A stretch of DNA of 64,000 nt from Nocardia arizonensis. Lineage in GTDB: Bacteria; Actinomycetota; Actinomycetes; Mycobacteriales; Mycobacteriaceae. A program made the position numbers and the translations under genes. The notes under the pieces were generated by a model. It did no database searches, had not been told where the DNA came from, and saw only the letters and a list, made by a program, of their open reading frames with translations. Below, piece after piece: positions 1-9,194 of the stretch. The DNA lies in contig NZ_LGYZ01000092.1 of the NCBI RefSeq assembly GCF_001310275.1, forward strand, positions 124,001 through 188,000, written 5' to 3'. The first letter of the stretch is position 1; every line of letters starts with the position of its first letter.

Positions 1-351
1 GGGGCTGCCGTCGGCGAAGTACGCCGCGTCGTTCGCGGGCGGGTTGAGTGCCAGGTCGAAGGCTTGCACCGGGTCGAGTCCGGCCGTGATCCACACGATC
101 GCAAGCGGGAACACCAACCGCATGCCGAAGACGGCGATCAGAACGCCGATGGTGAGGAAGATCTTCTGCCAGAATTCACTCATCCGCTCCAGGACGGTGG
201 CATTGATGACAGCGTTGTCGAAGGACAGCGAGACTTCGAGAATGCCGAGGATGGCGCACAACACGAGGGCCGTGGGACCACCGTAGAGCAGTGCCACAAC
301 CAGCGACACCACGGTGACGACGCCGGAGAGGCCGAAAATACGCAGGACCAC
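1..351 (-). CDS. DUF475 family integral membrane protein, N-terminal part (cut by window edge)
   Basis: Reading the minus strand from a GTG at 351, preceded by a GAAAGG ribosome binding site, gives 117 codons that run off the left edge without a stop. The product starts MVLRIFGLSG and has hydrophobic segments at about residues 8-28, 30-45 and 66-88, with the motif SFDNAVINATVL near residue 43. That motif and layout are typical of DUF475, a membrane family related to TerC and found beside terD in actinobacteria. It probably acts in the cytoplasmic membrane in metal or stress resistance; its transport substrate is not known. It lies downstream of terD on the same strand, but a strong terminator separates them, so it likely has its own promoter in 352-470. 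Confidence 0.82.
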   Translation of the reverse strand, partial: MVLRIFGLSGVVTVVSLVVALLYGGPTALVLCAILGILEVSLSFDNAVINATVLERMSEFWQKIFLTIGVLIAVFGMRLVFPLAIVWITAGLDPVQAFDLALNPPANDAAYFADGSP

Positions 352-470
352 GCGGGGACCTTTCGTTACTTGGGAACTGAATCGGCGAAATCGATACCAG
401 CGTGGCCGTTGAACCGCCGTATGTCCAACGATGCGCCGACCTGCGCCGACGCGGTTGTCGCCATGCGCGA

Positions 471-498
471 GGAGGGGGCTCGTCGCCGAGCCCCCTCC
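471..498 (-). terminator. Intrinsic terminator of terD
   Basis: A perfect 12-bp stem (471-482 pairing with 487-498) with a 4-base loop lies 21 bases past the terD stop. There is no clear U-tract, which is usual in high-GC actinobacteria. It separates terD from the downstream DUF475 gene. Confidence 0.75.
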
Positions 499-518
499 CG
501 CGCCGAACCGGTCGCGTC

Positions 519-1094
519 CTAGACGTTCACGCCGTAGTCGCGCGCGATGCCCGACAGGCCGGAGGCGTAGCCCTGGCCGATGGCGCGGAACTTCCACTCG
601 GCGCCGTTGCGGTACAGCTCACCGAAGACCATGGCGGTCTCGGTGGAGGCGTCTTCGCTGAGGTCGTAGCGGGCGAGTTCGCTGCCGTTGCTGCGGTCCA
701 CGACGCGGATGTAGGCATTGCGCACCTGACCGAAGGACTGCTGACGGGTCTCGGCATCGTAGATCGAGACCGGGAAGAAGATGCTCTCGATCGTCGGCGG
801 GGTGTTGGCCAGGTCGACGTTGATGACCTCGTCGTCGCCTTCGCCCTCACCGGTCCGGTTGTCACCCACGTGCTCGATGGCGCCTTCGGGGGACTTCAGG
901 TTGTTGAAGAATACGAAGTGCTGGTCGGAGACCACCTTCTTGTCCGCGCCGGTGGCGATGGCGCTGGCATCGAGGTCGAAGTCGGTGCCCGTGGTGGTGC
1001 GAACGTCCCACCCCAGCCCGACGGATACAGCGGTGAGGTTCGGCGCGGCCTTCGTCAGCGAAACGTTGCCGCCCTTGGACAAACTGACACCCAT
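519..1094 (-). CDS. terD: TerD family tellurium-resistance/calcium-binding stress protein
   Basis: The 191-residue protein is a full-length single-domain TerD. It opens MGVSLSKGGNVSLTKAAP, the classic TerD start, and carries both acidic calcium-binding loops: TDFDLDASA near residue 38 and GDNRTGEGEGDDEVI near residue 77. TerD proteins are soluble cytoplasmic beta-sandwich proteins that bind Ca2+ and are tied to resistance to tellurite, oxidants, phage and DNA damage. The start is an ATG at 1094 with a GAAAGGGA ribosome binding site. It is divergent from the Ter biosynthetic operon that starts at 1287, so 1095-1286 should hold both promoters. Family assignment is secure; the molecular function of the family remains uncertain. 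Confidence 0.96.
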   Translation of the reverse strand: MGVSLSKGGNVSLTKAAPNLTAVSVGLGWDVRTTTGTDFDLDASAIATGADKKVVSDQHFVFFNNLKSPEGAIEHVGDNRTGEGEGDDEVINVDLANTPPTIESIFFPVSIYDAETRQQSFGQVRNAYIRVVDRSNGSELARYDLSEDASTETAMVFGELYRNGAEWKFRAIGQGYASGLSGIARDYGVNV

Positions 1095-1286
1095 GCGGGA
1101 TTCCCTTTCAACTAGTCCGTCTGTGGTCCCAGCATGTCCGAATCGCCGGGTACGAGTTACGACAGTAGTAGGTTTCGGCGAACTTGCGTAGGAACTGGGG
1201 TAACCCCCGGCGAACGGGACCTTCTCCTATGGTGCGCGGTCGGACTTCGGCGCTGCGAGGTCGTGTTCACGACCTACCATCGGGGC

Positions 1287-2504
1287 GTGGCAGGCCGTAG
1301 GCGTGGCTGGTTCCGGTCGTCCCGGGACAGCGAATGGATCGATCAGGCTCGGGCCCAGCTCGCGGACGCGTTCCTCGATATGGACCGGCGACAGAGCGCG
1401 GCCGAGGCCGCCGTGCTCGCCTCCGAGGAGGTGTTTCCCGAACGCGGTTTCGGCACGGCATGGGGTGCGGTGCGAGCCCGCTGCTACGACGCCTCGGGCG
1501 CGTATCTCACACTGGCCGACGAACTGGAGGCGGCGCAGCGGGACAACACCGGGCTACCGCAGGGGCGCGAACGCGCCGCCACGGTGACCCGCGCCCTCGG
1601 TGAGGCCGCGCGCGCGGTGGACGAGTTCTACCGTGGCAACCAAGCCGTCCTCGAGGAGGCGCTGGCGATACGCGCCTCGGTGCCGCAACTGGTTCAGCAG
1701 GTGAAGGCGGCCGCCGCGAGCGTGCGGGGGCAGGCGGCGAACTCGGAGTACGCGGCATACCCGTCGGTGGCCCGGCGGGCGGCCGCGGTCGATGAGGCTC
1801 TGCTCACACTCGAGGCCGCGGGTCCGCAACTGGGTGTCGGCGGGCAGCGACAGGCCGCCAACCGGCTCGAGGCGGCCACCCGCGAGCTGGCTGACGCCTT
1901 GGCGCAGGCCCCGTCTCGGCTCGACGCCGCGAAAACCGCTCTGGCCTCGGTGAACACCAGATCATCGGCGGTGCGCAACCGCGCCGCGGGACTCGCGCCC
2001 GCCTACTCGGCACTGCTGCGCGAGTTCAACGCTGCGAGTTCGGCCGACTTGGCTAACAATGAGCGGGACAGCCAGCGAGCCATGGATGCCGCCGACGCCG
2101 CCCTAGCGCGGGCGCGTGCGGCATTGGCCGAGAAAAACCCGGAGTCCGCACTTGAACTGACCACTTCTGCCAGAGGCAAACTGGCCGAGGCCGAACAGCA
2201 GGTCGATGCCGTCACCAAGCGGCTCGCGCTGCTGCGTGAGGTCCGCGCGGATCCGCGGGCCAAGGCAGAGGCCGTACGATTCCGGCTGCGGGACGCGCAG
2301 ATGCTCGCGGTGAGCCGCGGACTCGTCGCGGAATGGGGCTCCGTGCTCGATGCGCAGGTCGACCGGATCGACCGTATTTCCGAAACACTGTCGGGGAGAC
2401 ATCCCGACTACCTGGCCTATGTGGCGGAATTGGATGCCGTCGCCGAATTCATTGCCGGTGTGGTGGACCGAATGAGGAAGCATGCAGGACAACGACGAGA
2501 ATGA
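1287..2504 (+). CDS. Alpha-helical coiled-coil protein leading the Ter biosynthetic operon
   Basis: The 405-residue product, started at a GTG at 1287, is almost wholly alpha-helical, rich in Ala, Glu, Arg and Gln with long heptad-like stretches, and has no membrane segment or signal peptide. The open frame extends upstream to 1134, but those 51 residues look non-coding and would cover the terD promoter. I do not recognise a named domain. It resembles TelA (toxic anion resistance) only in being coiled-coil, and I see no TelA signature. It ends 13 bases before the CitE-like gene, so it is very likely the first gene of the five-gene operon and may be a scaffold or membrane-associated partner of the Ter machinery. 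Confidence 0.75.
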   Translation: MAGRRRGWFRSSRDSEWIDQARAQLADAFLDMDRRQSAAEAAVLASEEVFPERGFGTAWGAVRARCYDASGAYLTLADELEAAQRDNTGLPQGRERAATVTRALGEAARAVDEFYRGNQAVLEEALAIRASVPQLVQQVKAAAASVRGQAANSEYAAYPSVARRAAAVDEALLTLEAAGPQLGVGGQRQAANRLEAATRELADALAQAPSRLDAAKTALASVNTRSSAVRNRAAGLAPAYSALLREFNAASSADLANNERDSQRAMDAADAALARARAALAEKNPESALELTTSARGKLAEAEQQVDAVTKRLALLREVRADPRAKAEAVRFRLRDAQMLAVSRGLVAEWGSVLDAQVDRIDRISETLSGRHPDYLAYVAELDAVAEFIAGVVDRMRKHAGQRRE

Positions 2505-2517
2505 GGATGGGCAATAG

Positions 2518-3729
2518 ATGACCGCAGGCGTCGCCGTCCAGCAGGAGATTTCCCTGTGGAAGCGAGGGCCGCTGCGCCATTTTCGGCAGCTACAGGGGCC
2601 GGACGCACGGCACCTGTTCTATCGTCAGCCCGAGGATTTCGGTGCGCACACCGATCGGGAAATGCTGGCATACGCGCTGGGTGCGACGCTCTACGCGCCA
2701 GCGACGAGACCCGATCTCGCCGAGACGATCCGCAGGCGCGCCGATCGCGGCGTGTGCTCGATGGTGATCGATCTCGAGGACGCCGTCGCCGACCACGAGG
2801 TCGAGACGGCCAAATTCCAGGCCGTTCGTACTCTGGACCTGCTGGCGACCTCGCCCGATCCGAATCCGCTGCTGTTCATTCGGGTGCGTGACGCCGACAC
2901 CATCGGTGAGATCGTCGAACGAATCGGACCGGGTGCGTCGGCGCTGCTCGGGTTCGTGTTCCCGAAATTCGACAGCATCTCGGGTCAGAAGTACCTGGAC
3001 GCGCTGGAGGCCGCGGCCGCGCGGTTGGACCGGCCCCTCTACGGCATGCCGGTGCTGGAATCGGCGGCGCTGGTGCACCGGCAGACCCGCGACCACGAAC
3101 TGGACCGGATCGCGGCCATGCTCGCACGGCACCGGGAGCGGGTGCTCGCGGTGCGGATAGGCGCGACGGACATGTGCTCGACCTTCGGCATCCGCCGCGA
3201 TCGCGACCTGACGATCTACGACGTGCGGGTGGTCGCCGATGTCATCGCCGATATCGTCAACTACCTCGGGCGCACCGACGGCACGGGATTCGTGATCACG
3301 GGTCCGGTGTGGGAGTACTTCGCCGATCACGAGCGCATGTTCCGACCCCTGCTGCGGACCGCGCCGTTCGAGGAGTCCGACGCGGTGCCGTTCCGGCGGT
3401 ACCTGGTGTCGCGGGACCTCGACGGCCTGCTGCGCGAGATCACCCTCGACCGCGCCAACGGTATACAGGGCAAGACGGTGATCCATCCCTCACACGTGGC
3501 CGCGGTGCACGCGCTGTCGGTGGTGACCCACGAGGAGTACTCCGACGCGCTCGACATCCTCCAGGTCGACGTCGGCGGCGTCGCGGCCTCGGAATACCGC
3601 AACAAGATGAACGAGATGCGGCCGCACCGCAGCTGGGCCGGGCAGACGTTGTTGCGGGCGCGGGTGTTCGGGGTCGCCAACAAAGGAGTGTCCTTCGTGG
3701 ATCTGCTGACGGCGTCGGTGCAGGTGTGA
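2518..3729 (+). CDS. HpcH/HpaI aldolase / citrate lyase beta (CitE)-like enzyme of the Ter biosynthetic module
   Basis: This is a 403-residue TIM-barrel C-C lyase of the HpcH/HpaI-CitE superfamily. Recognisable elements are SMVIDLEDAVADHE near residue 81, where the acidic pair helps bind metal, ALLGFVFPKFDS near residue 142, a metal-site region VRIGATDMCSTFGIRRD near residue 211, and GIQGKTVIHPSHV near residue 312, a hallmark of CitE-like enzymes. It should cleave or form a carbon-carbon bond on a CoA-ester-like or keto-acid substrate in the cytosol. Its stop overlaps the start of the PRTase gene, which implies translational coupling. CitE-like, PRTase, StiP/PELOTA and HAD genes form the metabolite-making module described for Ter systems. 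The exact substrate is unknown. Confidence 0.92.
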   Translation: MTAGVAVQQEISLWKRGPLRHFRQLQGPDARHLFYRQPEDFGAHTDREMLAYALGATLYAPATRPDLAETIRRRADRGVCSMVIDLEDAVADHEVETAKFQAVRTLDLLATSPDPNPLLFIRVRDADTIGEIVERIGPGASALLGFVFPKFDSISGQKYLDALEAAAARLDRPLYGMPVLESAALVHRQTRDHELDRIAAMLARHRERVLAVRIGATDMCSTFGIRRDRDLTIYDVRVVADVIADIVNYLGRTDGTGFVITGPVWEYFADHERMFRPLLRTAPFEESDAVPFRRYLVSRDLDGLLREITLDRANGIQGKTVIHPSHVAAVHALSVVTHEEYSDALDILQVDVGGVAASEYRNKMNEMRPHRSWAGQTLLRARVFGVANKGVSFVDLLTASVQV

Positions 3730-5117
3730 GCGCGCACGAGCGACCGTGGGCGACACGGACACTCGGCATCGAACTGCACCATCGCGAATCGCACGTGGGC
3801 GCGGTCGATTCGGCGTTGCCGATGTTCTCTTCGGAACTGCGGATCGAGGCGCTGGTGCAGCCGGGTCTGCGGCGAAATCCCAAGCGGGCGCATCTGCTGG
3901 TCTCCACGGTGCTGGGTAAACATCTGCCGACCGATCCCCGGGTGGTGCTCGGTGCGGGGGACCGGCTCGGTGACCTGGTGCGGGCGGTGCTCGGTGACCG
4001 GGCGGTGTCGAGTCCGGGCGCGGTGGTGCTCGGTTTCGCCGAGACCGCGACGGGTCTGGGGCATACGGTCGCGGTGCGCATCGGCGCGGCCTGCTATCTG
4101 CATTCCACCCGCCGTGCGGTGGCCGACGCGCCGACCCTCGCCGGATTCGAGGAGGGACACTCGCACGCCACCACCCATCTGCTGCAACCCGCGCCCGCAG
4201 CCATCTTCGTCAACGATCTGCCGTTGGTGCTGGTGGATGACGAGATCTCGACGGGAGCGACGGCCATCGACGCATTGCGGGCGCTGCACGCCTCGGTCCC
4301 GCGCTCGCGCTATGTGCTGGCCTCGCTGGTCGATATGCGCGACGCGGACGATCGTGCCCGATTCGATGAGCTGGCCGCCGAACTCGGTGTGCGCGTCGAC
4401 ACGGTCTGCCTGACCTCGGGCCGCACCCGGCTGCCGGACGGAATCGTCGAATCGGTACTGGCATTGCCCGAGCCCGAAATGAATCCCACAGCGGCGCAAC
4501 GCGGTTCGTACGCCCGCATGGAGCTGCCGTGGCCGGATTCGGTGCCGGAAGGCGGACGGCACGGCATCCTCGACACCGACGCCGCCGCCTACGACGCCGC
4601 GGTCATCCTGGCCGTGGGCGAACTGCGCGAACGTCTGCTCGCCACGGCCAACGGTCGGCCGGTCATCGTGATCGGCCACGAGGAGCTGATGTACCTGCCG
4701 CTGCGGATCGCGGCGGAGCTGGCCGATTCCGGCATACCGACGCTGTTCCAGACCACGACCAGGTCGCCTGCCTACGTCCTGGACGAACCCGGATACCCGT
4801 TGCGCCGCGGATTCCGCTTCACCGCACCGGAATCCGGTCAGACCGAACCGCGCTACCTCTACAACGCGCGCTGGCCCGAGGATCAGGACGCCGCGCCGGT
4901 CCTGGTGCTGGTGATCGACTCCCCGGCCGACACCGCCGAACTGGTCGCCGAGGGCGGGCTCGTCGACGTGCTAACGGCGGCGGGCGCGGACGTCATGGTG
5001 GCGGTGCTGGCCGATGTCGATCCGCGCATACTGCACGCCGAACGCGGCGGCGCCACAATAGTTCCCGTCGATGACGCCGGGGTTTGCCTGTACTCGAGCC
5101 CGGTGGAGTCCCGTTGA
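3726..5117 (+). CDS. Phosphoribosyltransferase with C-terminal TRSP domain (Ter-associated)
   Basis: The start is a GTG at 3726 that overlaps the upstream TGA (GTGA), giving 463 residues. The N-terminal half is an orotate-PRTase-like domain; LPLVLVDDEISTGATAID near residue 163 is the PRPP-binding loop (acidic pair followed by S/TG-T). The C-terminal half contains FQTTTRSPAYVLDEPGY near residue 340, the motif that names the TRSP domain. Together these match the PRTase_2 plus TRSP architecture known only from Ter gene clusters. It probably attaches or removes a base-like group on a phosphoribosyl moiety of a nucleoside-like metabolite. The family call is firm; the reaction is inferred. Confidence 0.92.
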   Translation: MSAHERPWATRTLGIELHHRESHVGAVDSALPMFSSELRIEALVQPGLRRNPKRAHLLVSTVLGKHLPTDPRVVLGAGDRLGDLVRAVLGDRAVSSPGAVVLGFAETATGLGHTVAVRIGAACYLHSTRRAVADAPTLAGFEEGHSHATTHLLQPAPAAIFVNDLPLVLVDDEISTGATAIDALRALHASVPRSRYVLASLVDMRDADDRARFDELAAELGVRVDTVCLTSGRTRLPDGIVESVLALPEPEMNPTAAQRGSYARMELPWPDSVPEGGRHGILDTDAAAYDAAVILAVGELRERLLATANGRPVIVIGHEELMYLPLRIAAELADSGIPTLFQTTTRSPAYVLDEPGYPLRRGFRFTAPESGQTEPRYLYNARWPEDQDAAPVLVLVIDSPADTAELVAEGGLVDVLTAAGADVMVAVLADVDPRILHAERGGATIVPVDDAGVCLYSSPVESR

Positions 5118-6268
5118 CGCACGTATCGAACCCATCGCCCGCGGCCACCACGGCGCTGCCCGCCCCGCTGTCCGGCCCGGATTTCGGATCATATGCGGCA
5201 CACGAGGTTTCGTGGCTGCTGAAGGATCTGTCCGGGGTGGACCTCGAAGCCGACGTGGCCGAGCGGGAGCGCCGCATCCAGGCCGGCGCCGCGCACTACG
5301 CGGAGTCGCTGCCCATCGAGTACCAGCCCGGCCGGGCCTATCGCGAACTGTTCGAGCGGGTGCTCGCCGAGAGCGCGCAGCGGCTGGCGCTCGCGGTGGG
5401 CATCGTCGCCGAACTCGTCGTCGCCGAACGCGGCGGCGATATCGTGCTGGTCTCGCTGGCACGAGCGGGCACCCCGGTCGGCATTCTGATGAAGCGCTGG
5501 CTGGCCGCGCGGCCCGCGAGCCTCGACGTGCCGCACTACGCGGTGTCGATCGTGCGCGATCGCGGGATCGACGCCGTGGCACTGGACTACCTGGCGCATC
5601 ACCACGACCCCGCGTCGGTGGTGTTCGTGGACGGCTGGACCGGCAAGGGCGCGATCACCCGCGAGTTGAGCGCGGCATTGGCCGCATACCACGCGGCGGG
5701 CGGCGCGCGGTTCGACGACGAACTCGCGGTGCTGGCCGATCCGGGCCATTGCGTGCGCACCTACGGCACCCGCGACGATTTCCTCATCGCCTCGGCCTGC
5801 CTCAATTCGACCGTCTCGGGACTCATCTCGCGCACCGTACTGAACGACACCCTGATCGGACCGGGTGATTTCCACGGCGCCAAGTTCTACCGTGAGCTCG
5901 CCGCCGAAGACGTGTCGGTGCGGATGCTCGACACCGTCGCCGCGGAATTCGACGCCGTGCGCGAGCGGGTGCCCGCCGGACTGGCCGCCGTCACCGCCGC
6001 CGACCGCACACCGACCTGGTCCGGTTGGGCGTCGGTGGAGCGGGTGCGCGCCGAATACGGCATCGCCGGCGTGAATTTCGTGAAGCCCGGGGTGGGGGAG
6101 ACGACCCGGGTGCTGCTGCGCCGCGTGCCGTGGCGGGTGCTGGTCCGCGAGGCCGACGCGCCCGAACACGCCCACCTGCGCCTGCTCGCCGAAGCGCGCG
6201 GCGTTCCGGTGGAAGTGGTCCCCGATCTTGCCTATTCGTGCATGGGATTGATCAAGGAAGTGCGGTAA
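5114..6268 (+). CDS. StiP/PRTase-like protein with C-terminal PELOTA RNA-binding domain
   Basis: I start this at a TTG at 5114 that overlaps the upstream stop and has GGTGGAG five bases before it; a second TTG at 5084 is possible. The 384-residue product matches the StiP family (first annotated as a cysteine protease, later reinterpreted as a PRTase-like enzyme of Ter operons). DIVLVSLARAGTPVGILMKR near residue 112 and ASVVFVDGWTGKGAIT near residue 168 resemble the substrate and PRPP loops of PRTases. The last 65 or so residues (GETTRVLLRRVPWRVLVREA onward) match the small PELOTA/L7Ae-like RNA-binding fold. It should act with the preceding PRTase on a nucleoside-like compound, or sense RNA. 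Confidence 0.88.
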   Translation: MTHVSNPSPAATTALPAPLSGPDFGSYAAHEVSWLLKDLSGVDLEADVAERERRIQAGAAHYAESLPIEYQPGRAYRELFERVLAESAQRLALAVGIVAELVVAERGGDIVLVSLARAGTPVGILMKRWLAARPASLDVPHYAVSIVRDRGIDAVALDYLAHHHDPASVVFVDGWTGKGAITRELSAALAAYHAAGGARFDDELAVLADPGHCVRTYGTRDDFLIASACLNSTVSGLISRTVLNDTLIGPGDFHGAKFYRELAAEDVSVRMLDTVAAEFDAVRERVPAGLAAVTAADRTPTWSGWASVERVRAEYGIAGVNFVKPGVGETTRVLLRRVPWRVLVREADAPEHAHLRLLAEARGVPVEVVPDLAYSCMGLIKEVR

Positions 6269-6273
6269 GTGGG

Positions 6274-7185
6274 ATGGTCGTTCTACCCGAGGCCCTCGGC
6301 CCCGATATCCACGACGCGGACGGCGCGCGCGAGCACGGCTGGACGCTCGGTCACCGGCATCGCCTCAGACAGGCGCTGATCGCCACCGACCTGGACCGGA
6401 CCATGATCTACTCGCGCAACGCGTTCAGCACCACCGCGGAGGTGCCGACCGTCTGCGTGGAACATCTCGAGGGCGCGCCGCTGTCGTTCATGACCACCGC
6501 GGCGGCGCTACGTATGCAGACCCTGACCCAACCCGCCGCGGTGATTCCGACGACAACCCGAACCATCAAGCAGTTCAACAGGATTCAGTTGCCGGGTGCG
6601 CCGTGGCGCTACGCCGTCACCAGCAATGGCGGCAATATCCTGGTCGACGGCGTCGCCGATATGCGCTGGCGCATCGATATCGACGCCAAGGTGCGCGCGA
6701 GCGGTGCCACGCTGTCGGAGGTCAGCGCCGAATTGCGTTCGCGCGTGGACGATTCGTGGGTCTCGAAGTTCCGCATCGCCGACCACCTGTTCTGCTATCT
6801 GGTGGTCAAACCCAAGGCGGTGCCGGACGGTTTCCTCGCCGAATGGGGCGAATGGTGCCGCGAACGCGGTTGGTCGGCCTCGCAGCAGGGCCGCAAGATT
6901 TACACCATGCCGAATGCGGTGTGCAAGAGTTACGCGGTCGCCGAGGTGCGGCGGCGGCTGCTGGAATCCGGTGAACTCGCCGAAAGCGCACGGACTCTCG
7001 CGGCCGGCGACGGCGCACTCGACGCGGAGATGTTGCGCGCCGCGGATTCGGCCATTCGCCCGCGGCACGGCGAACTCGAACAGTTGAACTGGACCAGTCC
7101 GAATCTGACCGTCACGCGGGCCACCGGCATTCTGGCGGGGGAGGAGATCGTCGACTGGTTCATCGACTCCGCCCCCGCCGAATAG
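6274..7185 (+). CDS. HAD-superfamily phosphatase of the Ter biosynthetic module
   Basis: The ATG at 6274 lies six bases after the StiP-gene stop and gives 303 residues. The HAD nucleophile motif I is clear as ALIATDLDRTMIYSRN (DLDRT) near residue 35. Motif II is probably YAVTSNGGN near residue 113, and C-terminal acidic residues should complete the Mg2+ site. The fold is of the Cof/COG0561 type. In the Ter module it would remove a phosphate from the nucleoside-like intermediate in the cytosol. It is the last gene of the operon and meets the esterase gene tail to tail with only four bases between them. Confidence 0.9.
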   Translation: MVVLPEALGPDIHDADGAREHGWTLGHRHRLRQALIATDLDRTMIYSRNAFSTTAEVPTVCVEHLEGAPLSFMTTAAALRMQTLTQPAAVIPTTTRTIKQFNRIQLPGAPWRYAVTSNGGNILVDGVADMRWRIDIDAKVRASGATLSEVSAELRSRVDDSWVSKFRIADHLFCYLVVKPKAVPDGFLAEWGEWCRERGWSASQQGRKIYTMPNAVCKSYAVAEVRRRLLESGELAESARTLAAGDGALDAEMLRAADSAIRPRHGELEQLNWTSPNLTVTRATGILAGEEIVDWFIDSAPAE

Positions 7186-7189
7186 CGGA

Positions 7190-8242
7190 TCACGGTGCGC
7201 TGAACAGGCCCTCGGCCAGTACCGGCCAGGACGACTTGAGGTCGTCCTGCCAGTAACCCCAGGAGTGGGTCCCGGTGGCGCGGTAGACGAATTTGGCGGG
7301 GATGCCGAGTTCGTTGAGGCGGTTGTTCATATTGTGGTTCGACCAGTTGACGCCGCTCTCGATCACCGCGCCGATGGCTACGACCTGCGGGGTCTCCGCG
7401 GGCGACTCCATGCGGAATTTGCCGCCCGCCTGGTCGAATTCACCGGGGATGCCGGTTCCGGTGGAGAAGAACAGGCGGGTGCCGCGCAATTTCTCGGCGT
7501 TCACCATGGGATCGTTGGCGGCCCACAGCGGACCGTCGGTCGGACCCCACATGTTGCGGGTGTCGCCGCCGCCCCAGGTCTCCACCGTCAGCTTCACCAT
7601 TTCCTGGCCGACGGGGTCGCTGACCTGCGCGATACCGCTGTAGGCCGCGACGCTTCGGAACAGTCCGGGCTTGGCGATGGCGAAGTTGAGCACCGAGGTG
7701 CCCGTCATGGACAGCGCGGCGATGGCGTTCACGCCATTGGTGCCAAGTGCCGCGTCGACGAGCGGGGGCAGTTCCTCGGTGGTGAAGGTCTGCCATTTGT
7801 TCACGCCGAGCACCGGATCGGGGGCGATCCAGTCGGTGTAGAAACTCCACGCGCCGCCGACGACCTGCACGACATTGATGTTCTTCGTGCCGAGGAATTC
7901 CAGCGCGTCGGTATTGCGCTGCCAGGAGGCGTCGTCCATACCGCCGCCCGCACCGTTGAACAGGTACAGCGCCGGTCGCGGTTCGGAGGTGTCGCCCGGC
8001 CGCAGGATGTCGACGGCCACGAGTTTGTTCATCGCGGCGGAGAACACCTGCAATCGCAGATTGCGGCTGTCCTTGGGCTCGATGCGCGCGACATACGATC
8101 CGTCGGGCGCCTTGACCGAGGGCATGACCACCCCCGCGGGCGTCGCCGGGTCGGCGGATGCGGGGGACACTCCGATCCCGAGCGATATCGCGGTCGCGAC
8201 CGCCGCAAGCGCGATATGTCTCCTGATTCGGTGGTGCGACAT
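7190..8242 (-). CDS. Secreted antigen 85-like esterase / mycolyltransferase family protein
   Basis: I start at an ATG at 8242, which has GGAGCGG upstream and leads directly into a signal peptide (MSHHRIRRHIALAAVATA, cleavage near ASA-DP), giving 350 residues. The mature part is an alpha/beta hydrolase of the esterase D / antigen 85 family. IAALSMTGTSVLNFA holds the nucleophile Ser in the same setting as the GLSMAGSSA motif of Ag85, PALYLFNGAGGG gives the oxyanion region, and TGTHSWGYWQDDL near the C-terminus carries the catalytic His. These enzymes act outside the membrane, moving mycolic acids onto trehalose or arabinogalactan. Whether this copy is a true mycolyltransferase or an esterase cannot be told from sequence alone. 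Confidence 0.9.
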   Translation of the reverse strand: MSHHRIRRHIALAAVATAISLGIGVSPASADPATPAGVVMPSVKAPDGSYVARIEPKDSRNLRLQVFSAAMNKLVAVDILRPGDTSEPRPALYLFNGAGGGMDDASWQRNTDALEFLGTKNINVVQVVGGAWSFYTDWIAPDPVLGVNKWQTFTTEELPPLVDAALGTNGVNAIAALSMTGTSVLNFAIAKPGLFRSVAAYSGIAQVSDPVGQEMVKLTVETWGGGDTRNMWGPTDGPLWAANDPMVNAEKLRGTRLFFSTGTGIPGEFDQAGGKFRMESPAETPQVVAIGAVIESGVNWSNHNMNNRLNELGIPAKFVYRATGTHSWGYWQDDLKSSWPVLAEGLFSAP

Positions 8243-8429
8243 CCGCTCCCCCTCCGTGACTTCTGTGAGGTGTTTGGTGGCGTGCGACCGACTGGTCCAC
8301 GGGGCTGATCGAGATTCACGGCGCATGTGTTACTCATCCATATTTCGCATAAGCCGCGGCTCGGCGGGCGCTCCGGTGACCGTCCGTCGCGGGGCGCGAC
8401 CGGCCCGCCGAGTCGCGAGGCGAGCGTGG

Positions 8430-9191
8430 TCAGTACTGTTGCTGACCGGCGAGCTGCTGGGTGACGATGGCCTGGATGCGCTGGAGACCGCCGACGGTCA
8501 TCCCGCTCTGCAACTGACCCTCGATCGTGCGCACCAGCGCCGCGTCGCTCAACACCTTCTCGCTGGACTGGATCAGCACGGTGCCCGCGCCGGTGAAATC
8601 GAACTGCCGTTCCTCACCGGAATTCACGCCGAAACGCGCCGCGCCCGCCGCCAGGAAGTTCGACACCCACCGGTGGTCGTAGTGGTGACTTGGCGACGGG
8701 CAGTCCGCCCAGCCGACCAGCGACTCCGGGTCGACCCGCAACGGCGGTTCGGCGAACATGACCGGACCGTTGGACGAGGCCAGGAATTTGCCGGTGCCGA
8801 TCAGGGTGAGGAATCCCGGCACGATGGACTGGTTCAGCGACAGTCCGGGATCGAAGGCCAGCAGATTCGCCGCGCGAATCGTGAGATTGCCGTCCTCCAA
8901 GTCGTAGGAATTGATGTTGTAGCCGCGGTCGCCGATGATCAGCTTGCCGTGTCCTTCGACCACCACGTAGTCACCGGTGAACAGCGGCGCGGAGAACTGC
9001 TGCGAGACCATGTGCATCAGGCCGCCGTGCAGACCGTGGGTGAGGGTCTGGAAATTCATTTGCCCGTAGTAGGCGATCATCGCGCCCTTGCGCATGAACC
9101 AGGGTTTGGTCAGGTCGATGCAGTAGGCGTAGTCGTTTCCCGGGATATTGTCGCTCTCACCGAGATTCATGGGATTGAAGACCTGGGCCAT
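8430..9191 (-). CDS. AIM24 family protein (copy 1)
   Basis: The 253-residue protein belongs to the AIM24/TRAP-like beta-barrel family. Glycine-spaced beta strands are visible, such as KGAMIAYYGQMNFQ near residue 35, the central DYVVVEGHGKLIIGDRG near residue 74 and FTGAGTVLIQSSEK near residue 200. It is soluble, with no signal peptide. It is the last of three consecutive AIM24 genes on the minus strand; the gap to the next is only three bases, so they form one operon. The partner genes across the divergent promoter encode TerD-domain proteins, which suggests a shared envelope or stress role. No biochemical function is known for bacterial AIM24 proteins. Confidence 0.88.
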   Translation of the reverse strand: MAQVFNPMNLGESDNIPGNDYAYCIDLTKPWFMRKGAMIAYYGQMNFQTLTHGLHGGLMHMVSQQFSAPLFTGDYVVVEGHGKLIIGDRGYNINSYDLEDGNLTIRAANLLAFDPGLSLNQSIVPGFLTLIGTGKFLASSNGPVMFAEPPLRVDPESLVGWADCPSPSHHYDHRWVSNFLAAGAARFGVNSGEERQFDFTGAGTVLIQSSEKVLSDAALVRTIEGQLQSGMTVGGLQRIQAIVTQQLAGQQQY

Positions 9192-9194
9192 GGT

